Program-made: the position numbers and the translations under genes
NCBI GenBank assembly: GCA_029866205.1
Contig: JARWZT010000019.1
Location: forward strand, 62,001-126,000
DNA length: 64,000 nt
Direction: 5' to 3'
DNA from: Rhodoferax sp.
GTDB lineage: Bacteria; Pseudomonadota; Gammaproteobacteria; Burkholderiales; Burkholderiaceae_C
Part shown: piece after piece, positions 18,704-27,561 of the stretch
How the letters are laid out: the number at the start of each line of letters is the position of its first letter
How positions within the stretch are numbered: the stretch's first letter is position 1
The notes under the pieces: model-generated
Told to the model about the DNA's origin: nothing
The model's input: only the letters and a program-made list of their open reading frames with translations
Database searches by the model: none

Positions 18704-19741
18704 ATGTTCCCCACCGCAATTGCGGGCAGCCTGCCCAAACCCGCCTGGCTGGCCGAAACCCAAAAACTCTGGCCGCAATGGAAAGCCGAAGGTGCCGCCC
18801 TGCTGGAGGCCAAATCCGACGCCACCCTGCTCTGGGTCAAAACCCAGGAAGACTTGGGCCTGGACGTGATTGGCGACGGCGAACAGGCACGCCAGCATTT
18901 TGTGCATGGTTTTCTGGAGCAGGTGGAAGGCATTGACTTCGAAAACAAAGTCACCATGGGTATCCGCAACAACCGCTACGACGCACAGGTGCCGCAGGTG
19001 GTGGGACCGCTCCGGCTCAAGGGCCGGGTCCACGCCCTCGAGGCCCGCATTGCCCGCGCCCATACCCAGCGCACCCTCAAATTCACCCTGCCCGGCCCGA
19101 TGACGATTGTTGACACGGTAGCTGACCGCTTTTATGGCGGCGGTCGCGAGGGCAAGATCAAAATGGCTTTCGCTTTTGCCGAACTGCTGAACCAGGAGGC
19201 TCTGGCACTGCAGGCCGATGGTGTGGACATCATCCAGTTTGACGAGCCGGCTTTCAATGTCTACATGGAAGACGCCGCCGACTGGGGCGTGCAAGCCCTG
19301 GAGCGCGCCGCCCAGGGGCTGACCTGCAAAACCGCTGTGCACATTTGCTACGGCTACGGTATTGCCGCCAACATGGACTGGAAAAACACCTTGGGCCACG
19401 AATGGCGCCAGTATGAAAAAGTGTTTCCGGCGCTGGCAAAAAGCAGTATCCAGCAGGTGAGTCTGGAGTGTTTTCACTCCCACGTGCCCATGGACCTGAT
19501 GGCTTTGCTCTCCGGCAAAGAAGTCATGGTGGGGGTAATTGACGTCGCCTCTGACGTGGTGGAGACGGCCGAGGAAGTGGCCGATACCATTGGCAAGGCC
19601 TTGCAGTTTGTACCCAAGATGAAGCTGATTGCCTGTACCAACTGCGGCATGGCGCCCATGAACCGCGACATTGCCTTGCGCAAACTCGAGGCCCTAGCGA
19701 AGGGTGCCGCCCTGGCGCGCCAACGCTACGCCGGAGCCTGA
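18704..19741 (+). CDS. Core-MetE-like cobalamin-independent methionine synthase domain protein
   Basis: A 345-residue stand-alone version of the catalytic MetE C-terminal barrel; full MetE is about 755 residues. Zinc-ligand segments AVHICYGYG and ACTNCGMAPM (His, Cys and Cys) are present, with FTLPGPMTIVDTV and QFDEPAFN forming the active-site core. Such core-MetE proteins transfer a methyl group to homocysteine, with a corrinoid protein or an unknown donor in place of methyltetrahydrofolate. A GGAG motif precedes the ATG. The SDR gene starts three bases after its stop. Confidence 0.85.
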   Translation: MFPTAIAGSLPKPAWLAETQKLWPQWKAEGAALLEAKSDATLLWVKTQEDLGLDVIGDGEQARQHFVHGFLEQVEGIDFENKVTMGIRNNRYDAQVPQVVGPLRLKGRVHALEARIARAHTQRTLKFTLPGPMTIVDTVADRFYGGGREGKIKMAFAFAELLNQEALALQADGVDIIQFDEPAFNVYMEDAADWGVQALERAAQGLTCKTAVHICYGYGIAANMDWKNTLGHEWRQYEKVFPALAKSSIQQVSLECFHSHVPMDLMALLSGKEVMVGVIDVASDVVETAEEVADTIGKALQFVPKMKLIACTNCGMAPMNRDIALRKLEALAKGAALARQRYAGA

Positions 19742-19743
19742 CC

Positions 19744-20472
19744 ATGAGCAGCCCCCAATCGGTATTGGTGGTGGGCGCCGGAGACGCCACTGGTGGAGCC
19801 ATTGCCCGGCGTTTTGCCCGTGAAGGGCTGATTGCCTGCGTTACCCGGCGCCAGCGCGACAAGCTCTTGCCCCTGGTGGCGCAAATCGAGGCCGACGGCG
19901 GCCAGGCCCATGCCTTTGGCTCAGACGCGCGGGTCGAAGCGGAGATGGTGGCACTGGTCGAGGGCATCGAGCGCGACATCGCGCCGATCGCGGTGGCGGT
20001 GTTCAACATCGGTGCCAATGTGCGCTTCTCAGTCACGGACACTACCGAGCGCGTGTACCGCAAGGTCTGGGAAATGGGCGCGCTGTCGGGCTTTTTGATG
20101 GGCCGCGAGGTCGCCAAGGCCATGCAGAAACGCGGGCAAGGTACGATTATTTTTACCGGGGCCACCGCCAGTTTGCGCGGCGCGGCCGGGTTCTCCGCCT
20201 TTGCCGGCGCCAAGCATGCACTGCGGGCACTGGCGCAAAGCATGGCACGCGAGCTCGGGCCCCAAGGCATCCATGTGGCGCACACGGTGATTGATGGCGC
20301 GATTGACACCCAGTTCATCGCTGAGAATTTTCCGGCGCGCTACGCCCTGAAAGACCAGCACGGCATCCTCAACCCCGACCACATTGCCGAGAGCTATTGG
20401 CAACTGCACCGCCAGCCCCGCAGCGCCTGGACGCACGAACTGGATCTGCGTCCCTGGATGGAAAGCTGGTAA
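19744..20472 (+). CDS. Atypical short-chain dehydrogenase/reductase lacking the catalytic Tyr
   Basis: A 242-residue Rossmann-fold SDR. The nucleotide-binding motif GAGDATGGA (11-19) and the structural NIGA motif (88-91) are present. The active-site YxxxK motif reads Phe153-AGA-Lys157, so the general-base tyrosine is Phe, while Ser143 and Lys157 are kept. A subset of SDRs shares this FAGAK form, so it may be a family trait, but canonical alcohol/ketone redox chemistry would be impaired. ATG is three bases after the core-MetE-like stop, suggesting an operon with that gene and the isomerase downstream. Confidence 0.85.
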   Translation: MSSPQSVLVVGAGDATGGAIARRFAREGLIACVTRRQRDKLLPLVAQIEADGGQAHAFGSDARVEAEMVALVEGIERDIAPIAVAVFNIGANVRFSVTDTTERVYRKVWEMGALSGFLMGREVAKAMQKRGQGTIIFTGATASLRGAAGFSAFAGAKHALRALAQSMARELGPQGIHVAHTVIDGAIDTQFIAENFPARYALKDQHGILNPDHIAESYWQLHRQPRSAWTHELDLRPWMESW

Positions 20473-20497
20473 GTCCCCGTCACCCCCAGGAGCGAAC

Positions 20498-21088
20498 ATG
20501 CAAAAAACCGTCGAATTTTTCTTTGACTTTGGCAGTCCCACCACCTATTTGGCGCATACCCAACTGGCGCAACTGGCCACGGACACCGGTGCCACCGTCG
20601 TCTACCGCCCCATGCTCTTGGGCGGCGTTTTCAAAGCCACGGGCAACACCAGCCCGGTGACAGTGCCCGCGAAAGGCCGTTGGATGGGCCAGGACATGGC
20701 GCGTTTTGCGCAGCGCTACGGCGTGCCTTTTGCGCACAACCCGCATTTCCCCATCAATACCCTCACGCTGATGCGCGGCGCCGCGGGCCTGCAACTGCGC
20801 GACCCCCAGGCGCTCATGCGCTATGTGGATGCGGTTTTTCACGCGATGTGGGTGCAACCGCTCAACATGGGCGCCCCCGAAGTCCTGGCCGAGGTGCTGG
20901 GCGCGGCGGGCTTTAGCGCCGAGCCTTTCATGGCGCTGGTGGCGGACCCCGAAGTCAAGGCGCAGTTGGTGGCCAACACCGAAGAGGCGGTGGCCCGCGG
21001 CGCTTTTGGCGCGCCGACATTTTTTGTGGGTGAGAACATGTTTTTCGGCCAAGACCGGCTTGATTTTGTGCGCGAAGCGCTGGCCTGA
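20498..21088 (+). CDS. 2-hydroxychromene-2-carboxylate isomerase-like DsbA-family protein
   Basis: A 196-residue kappa-class GST/DsbA-fold protein. The N-terminus FFFDFGSPTTYLAH carries the serine of the SPxxY active site in place of the DsbA CxxC motif, and the C-terminal GAFGAPTFFVGENMFFGQDRL is the family signature. NahD-type enzymes isomerise 2-hydroxychromene-2-carboxylate in naphthalene breakdown using glutathione, but most homologues lie outside such pathways, as here. A CAGGAG ribosome-binding site supports ATG 20498. Confidence 0.85.
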   Translation: MQKTVEFFFDFGSPTTYLAHTQLAQLATDTGATVVYRPMLLGGVFKATGNTSPVTVPAKGRWMGQDMARFAQRYGVPFAHNPHFPINTLTLMRGAAGLQLRDPQALMRYVDAVFHAMWVQPLNMGAPEVLAEVLGAAGFSAEPFMALVADPEVKAQLVANTEEAVARGAFGAPTFFVGENMFFGQDRLDFVREALA

Positions 21089-21186
21089 GCGAGCGCTGCC
21101 TGCGGCCCCATCGGTGCCGGTCTTGGGGCCTGATCGGCATGGATAATGCCGCAGCCCCTATTCCCTATCTCTACGAGACTCCTGTC

Positions 21187-22305
21187 ATGCACCGTGTTGC
21201 CATTAGCAGTACCGGCCTGTTTACGCCGCCCCAAACCATCAGCAACGCCGAACTGGTGGAAGCCTACAACCAGTATGCGGCTCTGGAAAACGCCCGGTAT
21301 GCCGACGAAATCGCTGCCGGCAGTCGGGTCGCCCTGACGGACTCCAACGTCGAATTCATCGAAAAGGCGTCGGGCATCCAGCGCCGCTACGTCATGGACA
21401 AAGAAGGCGTGCTCGACCCCACCCGTATGCGTCCCCGCTTTGCGCCCCGTCCGGACACCGAGATTTCCATGATGGCCGAAATCGGCGTGCGGGCCTCCCA
21501 GGCAGCACTGGACGCTGCGGGCAAAACCGCCGCCGACGTGGATGGTCTGATTTGCGCCGCCGCCAACATGCAGCGGCCCTACCCGGCCATGGGCGTCGAA
21601 ATCCAGACCGCACTCGGCATCCAGGGCTACGCGTTTGACATGAACGTGGCCTGCTCATCGGCCACGTTTGCCCTTGAACTGGCCGTCAATGCGGTGCGAA
21701 CCGGACAGGCGCGCGCCATTTTGGTGGTCAACCCCGAAATCACTTCGGCGCACCTGGCCTGGAAAGACCGGGATTGCCACTTTATCTTCGGCGACGTTTG
21801 CACCGCCATCCTGGTGGAACGGCTGGATCTGGCGCCTGAGGGTGCATTTGAGATCCTGGGAACCCGGCTCCTGAGCACGTTTTCCAACAACATACGCAAC
21901 AACCAGGGCTTTATGTCACGTGCTGAAGACCGCGACCCCGACGACCGCGATCAGTTGTTTCGCCAGGAGGGCCGCAAGGTCTTCAAGGAAGTCTGCCCGA
22001 TGGCGGCCGACCACATTGCTGGACATCTTGAGACCTTGGGCTACACACCGGCCGATGTGCGCCGCTTCTGGTTGCACCAGGCCAATTTGTCCATGAACCA
22101 ATTCATCAGCCGCAAATTGCTGGGGCGCGACGCCACCCGCGAAGAAGCACCGGTGATTCTGGACGAGTTTGCCAACACCGCCTCGGCTGGCTCCATCATC
22201 GCCTTTCATCGCCACAAGGCCGACATCCAGGCCGGCCAAGTGGGCGTGATTTGCTCCTTTGGTGCCGGTTACTCCATTGGCAGCGTGGTGGTTAAAAAGC
22301 TGTAA
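21187..22305 (+). CDS. Beta-ketoacyl-ACP synthase III (FabH-like)
   Basis: A 372-residue thiolase-fold condensing enzyme. The catalytic triad is Cys156 (NVACSSATFAL), His297 (LHQANLSMNQF) and Asn330 (EFANTASAGS). The C-terminal GAGYSIGSVV closes the fold. At about 372 residues it is longer than E. coli FabH (317), and it has a long segment at about 25-90. It probably starts acyl chains or condenses an acyl primer with malonyl-ACP. An upstream in-frame ATG at 21139 is an alternative; neither start has a strong ribosome-binding site. Confidence 0.87.
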   Translation: MHRVAISSTGLFTPPQTISNAELVEAYNQYAALENARYADEIAAGSRVALTDSNVEFIEKASGIQRRYVMDKEGVLDPTRMRPRFAPRPDTEISMMAEIGVRASQAALDAAGKTAADVDGLICAAANMQRPYPAMGVEIQTALGIQGYAFDMNVACSSATFALELAVNAVRTGQARAILVVNPEITSAHLAWKDRDCHFIFGDVCTAILVERLDLAPEGAFEILGTRLLSTFSNNIRNNQGFMSRAEDRDPDDRDQLFRQEGRKVFKEVCPMAADHIAGHLETLGYTPADVRRFWLHQANLSMNQFISRKLLGRDATREEAPVILDEFANTASAGSIIAFHRHKADIQAGQVGVICSFGAGYSIGSVVVKKL

Positions 22306-22330
22306 GCGACCGTAGCGCCGTCCCGCTGGA

Positions 22331-22858
22331 TCAGGCCAGCGAACGCTTCAGGCGAATTTCTTCGATCTTGACGCCGCCAATAGATACCGTCTTGGCGCTG
22401 GGCATCTCGCGCTTGAAACCGGCCATGGTGAAAAACTGCATGGCGCGCTCGTTGGCCAACGGAAGCCAGATGCTGACGTCGGTGCAGCCTTCTTCGACCA
22501 GGCCTTCGCGGGCTGCGTCCCACAGCGACAGGCCAACACCCAAACCAACAAAGTCCGCATCCACATAAATCGACCAGATCTCACCCATGGTTTGCTTGGT
22601 GCCTTCGTCCCGGCTGCGGTCAAAACCCACAAAACCTACGATGCGTTCGCCGTGCAAGGCCACCAGCACTTGCGGTTCGGCGTATTCGATGGCTTCACGC
22701 CAGTAGGCCTGGCGTTTGTCCAAGGCCATGGTGGGTACGGTGACGTCACCCAACAGGCCCCGATAGGCCTCCTGGACGGTGGCGTTGTGCAGTTCAGCAA
22801 TGGCGCGCGCATCGCGCAAAGCGGCCGGGCGAACCGGAAAAACAGAGGTACTGGACAT
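22331..22858 (-). CDS. GNAT family N-acetyltransferase
   Basis: A 175-residue acetyltransferase. Acetyl-CoA-binding motif A reads IWSIYVDADFVGLGVGLSLWDAA, approximating the Q/R-x-x-G-x-G/A pyrophosphate loop as VGLGVG; motif B ends with NERAMQFFTMAGFKRE. Substrate unknown. ATG at 22858 is preferred; an in-frame TTG at 22885 lies upstream. It is convergent with the KAS III gene, separated by 25 bases. Confidence 0.85.
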   Translation of the reverse strand: MSSTSVFPVRPAALRDARAIAELHNATVQEAYRGLLGDVTVPTMALDKRQAYWREAIEYAEPQVLVALHGERIVGFVGFDRSRDEGTKQTMGEIWSIYVDADFVGLGVGLSLWDAAREGLVEEGCTDVSIWLPLANERAMQFFTMAGFKREMPSAKTVSIGGVKIEEIRLKRSLA

Positions 22859-23024
22859 GAATGGGAAGAAAACCTGGAGTTGCAAAAAGTAGAGAACGCG
22901 ATTGTCGCAGCATCGCCCGCCGGTCGGTTAGCACTGCGCCGCGCCATCACTAGGGTGAATACCCCTTGCACACGAACCGATTGCGCACCCAGAATGTCAG
23001 CAACATTGGAGGGCAACGAACACT

Positions 23025-24725
23025 ATGGGCAAGCCACAGATCGCGGTGGACTCCGCAAAATTTCCAGTGCAGCGACTGTGCCACTGGGCCCAAACATCGC
23101 CGGACCGGGTGTACCTGACCCAACCCTTGGGCGGGGGCACGCTGCAACACATCAGTTGGGCGCAGGCGGCAGACCAGGTGCGTCGCATGGCCAGCTGGAT
23201 GCATTCCCAAGGCTGGCCTGCGGGCAGCCGGGTTGCTATTTTGGGGAAAAACAGCGCCCACTGGGTATTGGCCGATCTGGCGATTTTGATGGCGGGTCAC
23301 ATCTCGGTGCCGATTTACCCCACCTTCAACGGGGACGCGCTGGCCTACATCCTGGAGCACAGCGAGGCGCGCGCCTGCTTCGTCGGCAAGATGGATGACA
23401 GCTCCAGCCTGCAAAGCGTGCCCCAGCAGGTGACCCTGGTGGCCTTGCCGCTGGCACCGGCAAGCGTGGTCGGCCTGCACTGGGACGAACTGCTGGGCCA
23501 GCATTTACCCCTTGGCGACATTGGCGCGACCGACGCGGACGCGATTTGCACCATCATTTACACCTCGGGCACGACCGGTCGGCCCAAGGGCGTGGTGCAG
23601 ACTTTTGGTGCCATGGCCTGGGGACTGGCCAGCGCCACGCAGCGCATTCCCATCAGTGCGGATGATCGCTTTATTTCTTACCTGCCTTTGGCGCATGTGG
23701 CGGAACGCATGCTGGTCGAGCAGGCATCGCTGCGCTTTGGCGGGCACGTGTTTTTTGCGGAGAGCTTGGATACCTTTTTGACCGATCTGCAACGCGCCCG
23801 CCCCACCATCTTTTTCTCGGTGCCACGTCTTTGGGTCAAATTTCGCCAAGGGGTGTTCGAGAAAATGCCCGAGTCCAGGCTCAAGCTGCTGCTCTCCATT
23901 CCCCTGCTGGGCACGCTGGTGCGGCGCAAGATTCTTAAGGGTCTGGGACTGGACCAATGCCAATTGGCGGCGGGAGGTGCCGCACCCATGCCGGCGGACG
24001 TGCTGGCTTTTTTTCGGGGGCTGGGCCTGGATTTGATCGAGGTCTATGGCATGACCGAAAACTGCGGCGTGTCGCACTCCACCCTGCCGGGCGCGTCAAG
24101 CGTGGGCTCGGTCGGCCTGCCCTACGAGGGGGTTGAAAGCCGTATTGATGCCCAGAGCGGTGAAATTCAGATGCGCTGCCCGGCGCTGATGCAAGGCTAT
24201 TACAAAAGCCCAGAACAAACTTCGCAAAGCCTGACCGCCGACGGCTGGCTGCGAACCGGCGACAAAGGACGCTGCGACGCCCAAGGCCAGCTCACCATTA
24301 CCGGGCGGGTGAAGGACATCTTCAAGACCAGCAAGGGCAAGTATGTGGCGCCTGCGCCCATTGAGGACCTGCTGATTACGCACCCAGATATCGAGGCCTG
24401 TGCCGTCACAGGCGCCAACCTGACGCAACCCCTGGCGGTGGTGATGCTCTCGCAAGACGCAGCGCGGCGTTGCGCGGACGCCACCGCCAAACTGGCGCTC
24501 GCCCATTCGCTGGAGCAGCACCTGCAAAGCGTCAATCACCAGCTGGAACACCATGAGCGGCTGGACTGCCTGGCGGTGGTCACCGACCTTTGGACACCGG
24601 AAAACGGCTTTGTCACGCCTACTTTCAAGGTCAAGCGCGACAAAATTGAAGAGGCCTACGCCAGCCAGTTTGACGCGTGGGTGCTGAGTGCCCGGCCGGT
24701 GGTGTGGGTGAAGCGTAGGGATTAG
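23025..24725 (+). CDS. AMP-dependent acyl-CoA synthetase/ligase
   Basis: A 566-residue ANL-superfamily enzyme that activates a carboxylic acid as acyl-AMP and transfers it to CoA. The P-loop YTSGTTGRPKG (from about 181), the A5 motif VYGMTENCG, the DGWLRTGDKG motif and the hinge GRVKDIFKTSKGKYVAP are all present. The long-chain acyl-CoA synthetase layout is likely from GRVKDIFKTSKGKYV and the C-terminal TPTFKVKR. GGAGG lies about 12 bases before the ATG. Chain-length specificity cannot be read from sequence. Confidence 0.9.
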   Translation: MGKPQIAVDSAKFPVQRLCHWAQTSPDRVYLTQPLGGGTLQHISWAQAADQVRRMASWMHSQGWPAGSRVAILGKNSAHWVLADLAILMAGHISVPIYPTFNGDALAYILEHSEARACFVGKMDDSSSLQSVPQQVTLVALPLAPASVVGLHWDELLGQHLPLGDIGATDADAICTIIYTSGTTGRPKGVVQTFGAMAWGLASATQRIPISADDRFISYLPLAHVAERMLVEQASLRFGGHVFFAESLDTFLTDLQRARPTIFFSVPRLWVKFRQGVFEKMPESRLKLLLSIPLLGTLVRRKILKGLGLDQCQLAAGGAAPMPADVLAFFRGLGLDLIEVYGMTENCGVSHSTLPGASSVGSVGLPYEGVESRIDAQSGEIQMRCPALMQGYYKSPEQTSQSLTADGWLRTGDKGRCDAQGQLTITGRVKDIFKTSKGKYVAPAPIEDLLITHPDIEACAVTGANLTQPLAVVMLSQDAARRCADATAKLALAHSLEQHLQSVNHQLEHHERLDCLAVVTDLWTPENGFVTPTFKVKRDKIEEAYASQFDAWVLSARPVVWVKRRD

Positions 24726-24772
24726 CGGTACACCGATGCAGGGCAAGGCGGCCTGGGGTTAAAGTCGACCGC

Positions 24773-25513
24773 ATGGAATGTGCACCGGGTTCAGTATGTG
24801 GGCGAATCAGCCAAGCGTTCTTCAGAACGATCATTGGACTGACGTTGGGTCTTTTGGCATCAGCAGGTCAAGCGGCACCCTTTGAAGACTCCATGGCCCA
24901 GCGCACGCTGGCCTGCACGGGCTGCCACGGGCCCCAAGGCAAGTCCGGGCCCGATGGGTATTACCCGCGGCTGGCGGGCAAACCAGCGGGCTACCTTTAC
25001 AACCAGCTTCGCAATTTCCAGGACGGCCGACGCCACTATGCCCTGATGGAAGGCCTGCTCGCACCCCTCAGCGATGCCTATCTGAAAGAAATAGCCAGCT
25101 ACTTTGCGGCCCTTGAAATCCCCTACCCTCCTGCGGCCGCCCAAAGCGCGCCCCCCACCGTTTTGGCGCGCGGCGAAATTTTGGTGCGCAAAGGCGATGC
25201 AGCCTTGCAGATTCCGGCCTGCGTGCAATGCCATGGATCCGCAGTTACGGGAGTCCAACCCAGCACGCCCGGCCTTCTGGGGCTGCCACGCGATTATTTG
25301 AACGCCCAGTTGGGTGGGTGGCAAACCGGGCAACGCAAGGCGCACGCGCCGGACTGCATGGCCACGATCGCCCGGCGCCTCTCCGACGCCGATGTGCACG
25401 CCGTCACCAGTTGGCTGGCGAACCAAAAGGTGCCCATGCCTGCAAGCCCAGCGGCACACAAACCGCCCGCCTTGGCCGGGTCGGAGCCCCTTGAATGCGG
25501 CAGCGCACCATGA
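24773..25513 (+). CDS. Diheme cytochrome c, c4-like
   Basis: A 246-residue exported cytochrome c. A signal peptide (basic FFR, hydrophobic IIGLTLGLLASAG) probably cleaves near AGQA. Two CxxCH heme sites are visible: CTGCH (48-52) and CVQCH, in two similar domains as in cytochrome c4. Each domain has a downstream Met-containing segment that could give the sixth ligand. It would work in the periplasm as an electron carrier. Its TGA overlaps the ATG of the triheme cytochrome gene (ATGA), indicating translational coupling. Confidence 0.88.
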   Translation: MECAPGSVCGRISQAFFRTIIGLTLGLLASAGQAAPFEDSMAQRTLACTGCHGPQGKSGPDGYYPRLAGKPAGYLYNQLRNFQDGRRHYALMEGLLAPLSDAYLKEIASYFAALEIPYPPAAAQSAPPTVLARGEILVRKGDAALQIPACVQCHGSAVTGVQPSTPGLLGLPRDYLNAQLGGWQTGQRKAHAPDCMATIARRLSDADVHAVTSWLANQKVPMPASPAAHKPPALAGSEPLECGSAP

Positions 25514-26832
25514 GCGCCCCAAGCAAGCGCAGCGTTCGCTCGGCGTTGTGGGTTGGGGTGGCGCTGTTTTTGGTCGCTTTGCTCTGGGTTTTTTGGGGCG
25601 CAGATGCGCTGCACGAGCGCGCCGATGCGGCGATCCACACAGCGCCAACCAGCGCGACCGGAGCCCCTGACGCCGCTCAGCGCGCCGCAGAGGGTGAATA
25701 CCTGGCCCGCATTGGCAACTGCGGCCTGTGCCACACCGCGCCTGGCGGCCCGCCTTTTGCCGGTGGGCGCGCCATCGCAACGCCCTTTGGGTCTATTGCT
25801 TCCACCAACATCACGCCGGACCGCGCGCACGGTATCGGGCAATGGACGGCAGACGACTTTTGGCGCGCACTGCACCACGGCAAGAGCCGCGACGGACGGC
25901 GTCTCTCACCCGCTTTTCCCTATACCAGCTACACCCACGTCAGCCGCGCAGATTCGGACGCCCTTTTTGCGTATTTGCAAACCGTACCTGCCGCGGCCCG
26001 GGCCAATGCGCCTTCTGGCCTGACCTGGCCCTTCAATACCCAGCCTGCGCTGGCGGTGTGGCGCGCCCTGTATTTTTGGCCCGAAAACGACGGGGCCACG
26101 CAGGCCCATCGCGGGGCCTATTTGGCCGAGGGCTTGGGCCACTGCACCGAGTGCCATGGTGAGCGCGGACCCTTGGGCGGCCTCAAAAGCCGAAAAACAT
26201 GGGCGGGCGGGGTCTTACCGGGCACGCCTTGGTACGCCCCCTCATTGCTACGCGCCGATGAAGCCGCGCCCCGGTCTGTGGCAGACAGCGTGGCTTTGCT
26301 GAAAACCGGCATCAGCACGGTCTCAGGCCACGCCTCGGCCAACGGCCCCATGGCGGAAGTGGTGCTGCATGGCACCCAGTTTCTGCGCGATGCCGATGCC
26401 CAGGCGATTGCGCTCTACCTTCAGGATTTGGCGCAACCCGCCGACCTGCGGCCAGCGCCGGCGCGTGCGACTCCCAGGGCCGGCGATGACCCTCGCGCCG
26501 CGCGCTTGTATGAAGAACACTGTGCGCAGTGCCATGGCAAGGAAGGCGAGGGCCAACCCGTCCAACCCGCCGCTTACCCCGCGTTGGCTGGCAACCGCGC
26601 CGTGCTGATGGAGAGGCCCAACAACGCCGTGCTCAATGTGTTGCACGGCGGCTTCTCCCCTGCCACGGCGGCCAACCCACGGCCCTTTGGCATGCCGCCC
26701 TATTTGCTCACCCTCACCGACGCGGAGGTGGCCGCCGTTTTGACCCACGTCCGCAGTTCCTGGGGCAACCATGCCTCGGCGGTCAGCGAACTCCAGGTCC
26801 AGCAGTTACGCCGAACGCAAACCGCGCGCTGA
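25510..26832 (+). CDS. Membrane-anchored triheme cytochrome c
   Basis: A 440-residue protein with an N-terminal hydrophobic anchor (about 14-31) and three CxxCH sites: CGLCH (71-75), CTECH (212-216) and CAQCH (338-342). The three-domain layout and motifs GGRAIATPFGSIASTNITPD and GGFSP match cytochrome c subunits of membrane alcohol, aldehyde and gluconate dehydrogenases, which pass electrons to quinone or oxidases. No dehydrogenase subunit lies next door, so the partner is elsewhere. ATG 25510 overlaps the preceding TGA, and its own TGA overlaps the rluA ATG. Confidence 0.88.
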   Translation: MSAPSKRSVRSALWVGVALFLVALLWVFWGADALHERADAAIHTAPTSATGAPDAAQRAAEGEYLARIGNCGLCHTAPGGPPFAGGRAIATPFGSIASTNITPDRAHGIGQWTADDFWRALHHGKSRDGRRLSPAFPYTSYTHVSRADSDALFAYLQTVPAAARANAPSGLTWPFNTQPALAVWRALYFWPENDGATQAHRGAYLAEGLGHCTECHGERGPLGGLKSRKTWAGGVLPGTPWYAPSLLRADEAAPRSVADSVALLKTGISTVSGHASANGPMAEVVLHGTQFLRDADAQAIALYLQDLAQPADLRPAPARATPRAGDDPRAARLYEEHCAQCHGKEGEGQPVQPAAYPALAGNRAVLMERPNNAVLNVLHGGFSPATAANPRPFGMPPYLLTLTDAEVAAVLTHVRSSWGNHASAVSELQVQQLRRTQTAR

Positions 26833-27500
26833 TGCAGACCTTGCTGCCCCAAGCCCATGCTGTGCCGCCCGGCATTGAACTGGTGCATGAGGATCAGGCC
26901 CTGCTGGTGCTGAACAAGCCACCGGGCCTGCTCTCGGTGCCCGGCCGCGGGGAGGACAAGCAAGACTGCCTGAGCCGGCGGGTACAAGGCGAGTTTGCGG
27001 ACGCGCTGGTGGTCCACCGGCTGGACATGGCCACTTCAGGTCTGTTGATTTTTGCGCGCAGTCCGGCGGTTCAGCGCGCGCTGAGTGCCGACTTTGCGAA
27101 CCGCAGGGTCCACAAGCGCTACATCGCTCGGGTCAGCGGGGTGCTTGCGGTGGACCCGACCTGGCAGTGCATCGACCTGCCGATTCTGGTGGACTGGCCC
27201 AATCGCCCACTGCGCACCATCCACCCGGATGGCCAAGCAAGCCAAACGCGGTGGCGGTGCGTAGAGCACGACAGTGCAAACCAGACCAGCCGCCTGGAAC
27301 TCGAACCCCTGACGGGACGCAGTCACCAACTCCGGGTTCATCTCAAGGCGCTGGGTCACCCCATACTGGGCGATGCGCTGTACGCGCCGCCTGCAGTGCA
27401 GTGCATGGCACCCCGCCTGTTGCTGCACGCCCGCACCCTGCGCGTGTTGCACCCGAGCAGCGGCGCACCCATCGAGTGGGATTGCCCCCCGGCGTTTTGA
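26832..27500 (+). CDS. rluA: Dual-specificity pseudouridine synthase RluA
   Basis: A 222-residue pseudouridine synthase closely patterned on E. coli RluA, which modifies 23S rRNA U746 and U32 of some tRNAs. Shared landmarks are NKPPGLLSVPGR, VHRLDMATSGLL with the catalytic Asp, DLPILVDWPNRP, GRSHQLRVHLKALGHPILGD and MAPRLLLHA. No S4 domain is present, as in RluA. The ATG overlaps the cytochrome stop as TGATG. Coupling an RNA-modification gene to cytochrome genes is unusual and may simply reflect gene packing. Confidence 0.88.
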   Translation: MQTLLPQAHAVPPGIELVHEDQALLVLNKPPGLLSVPGRGEDKQDCLSRRVQGEFADALVVHRLDMATSGLLIFARSPAVQRALSADFANRRVHKRYIARVSGVLAVDPTWQCIDLPILVDWPNRPLRTIHPDGQASQTRWRCVEHDSANQTSRLELEPLTGRSHQLRVHLKALGHPILGDALYAPPAVQCMAPRLLLHARTLRVLHPSSGAPIEWDCPPAF

Positions 27501-27561
27501 CATCAAGGCGGCGCGCAACGGCAGCGGGACGCAGCCATTGGCCAAGGCCTAAAATGGGCCA

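Noticed and set aside
18086-19483. Minus-strand open frame of 465 codons opposite the core-MetE-like gene and DUF1993 gene
   Set aside because: Spans two well-supported genes on the other strand and shows no protein-family features.
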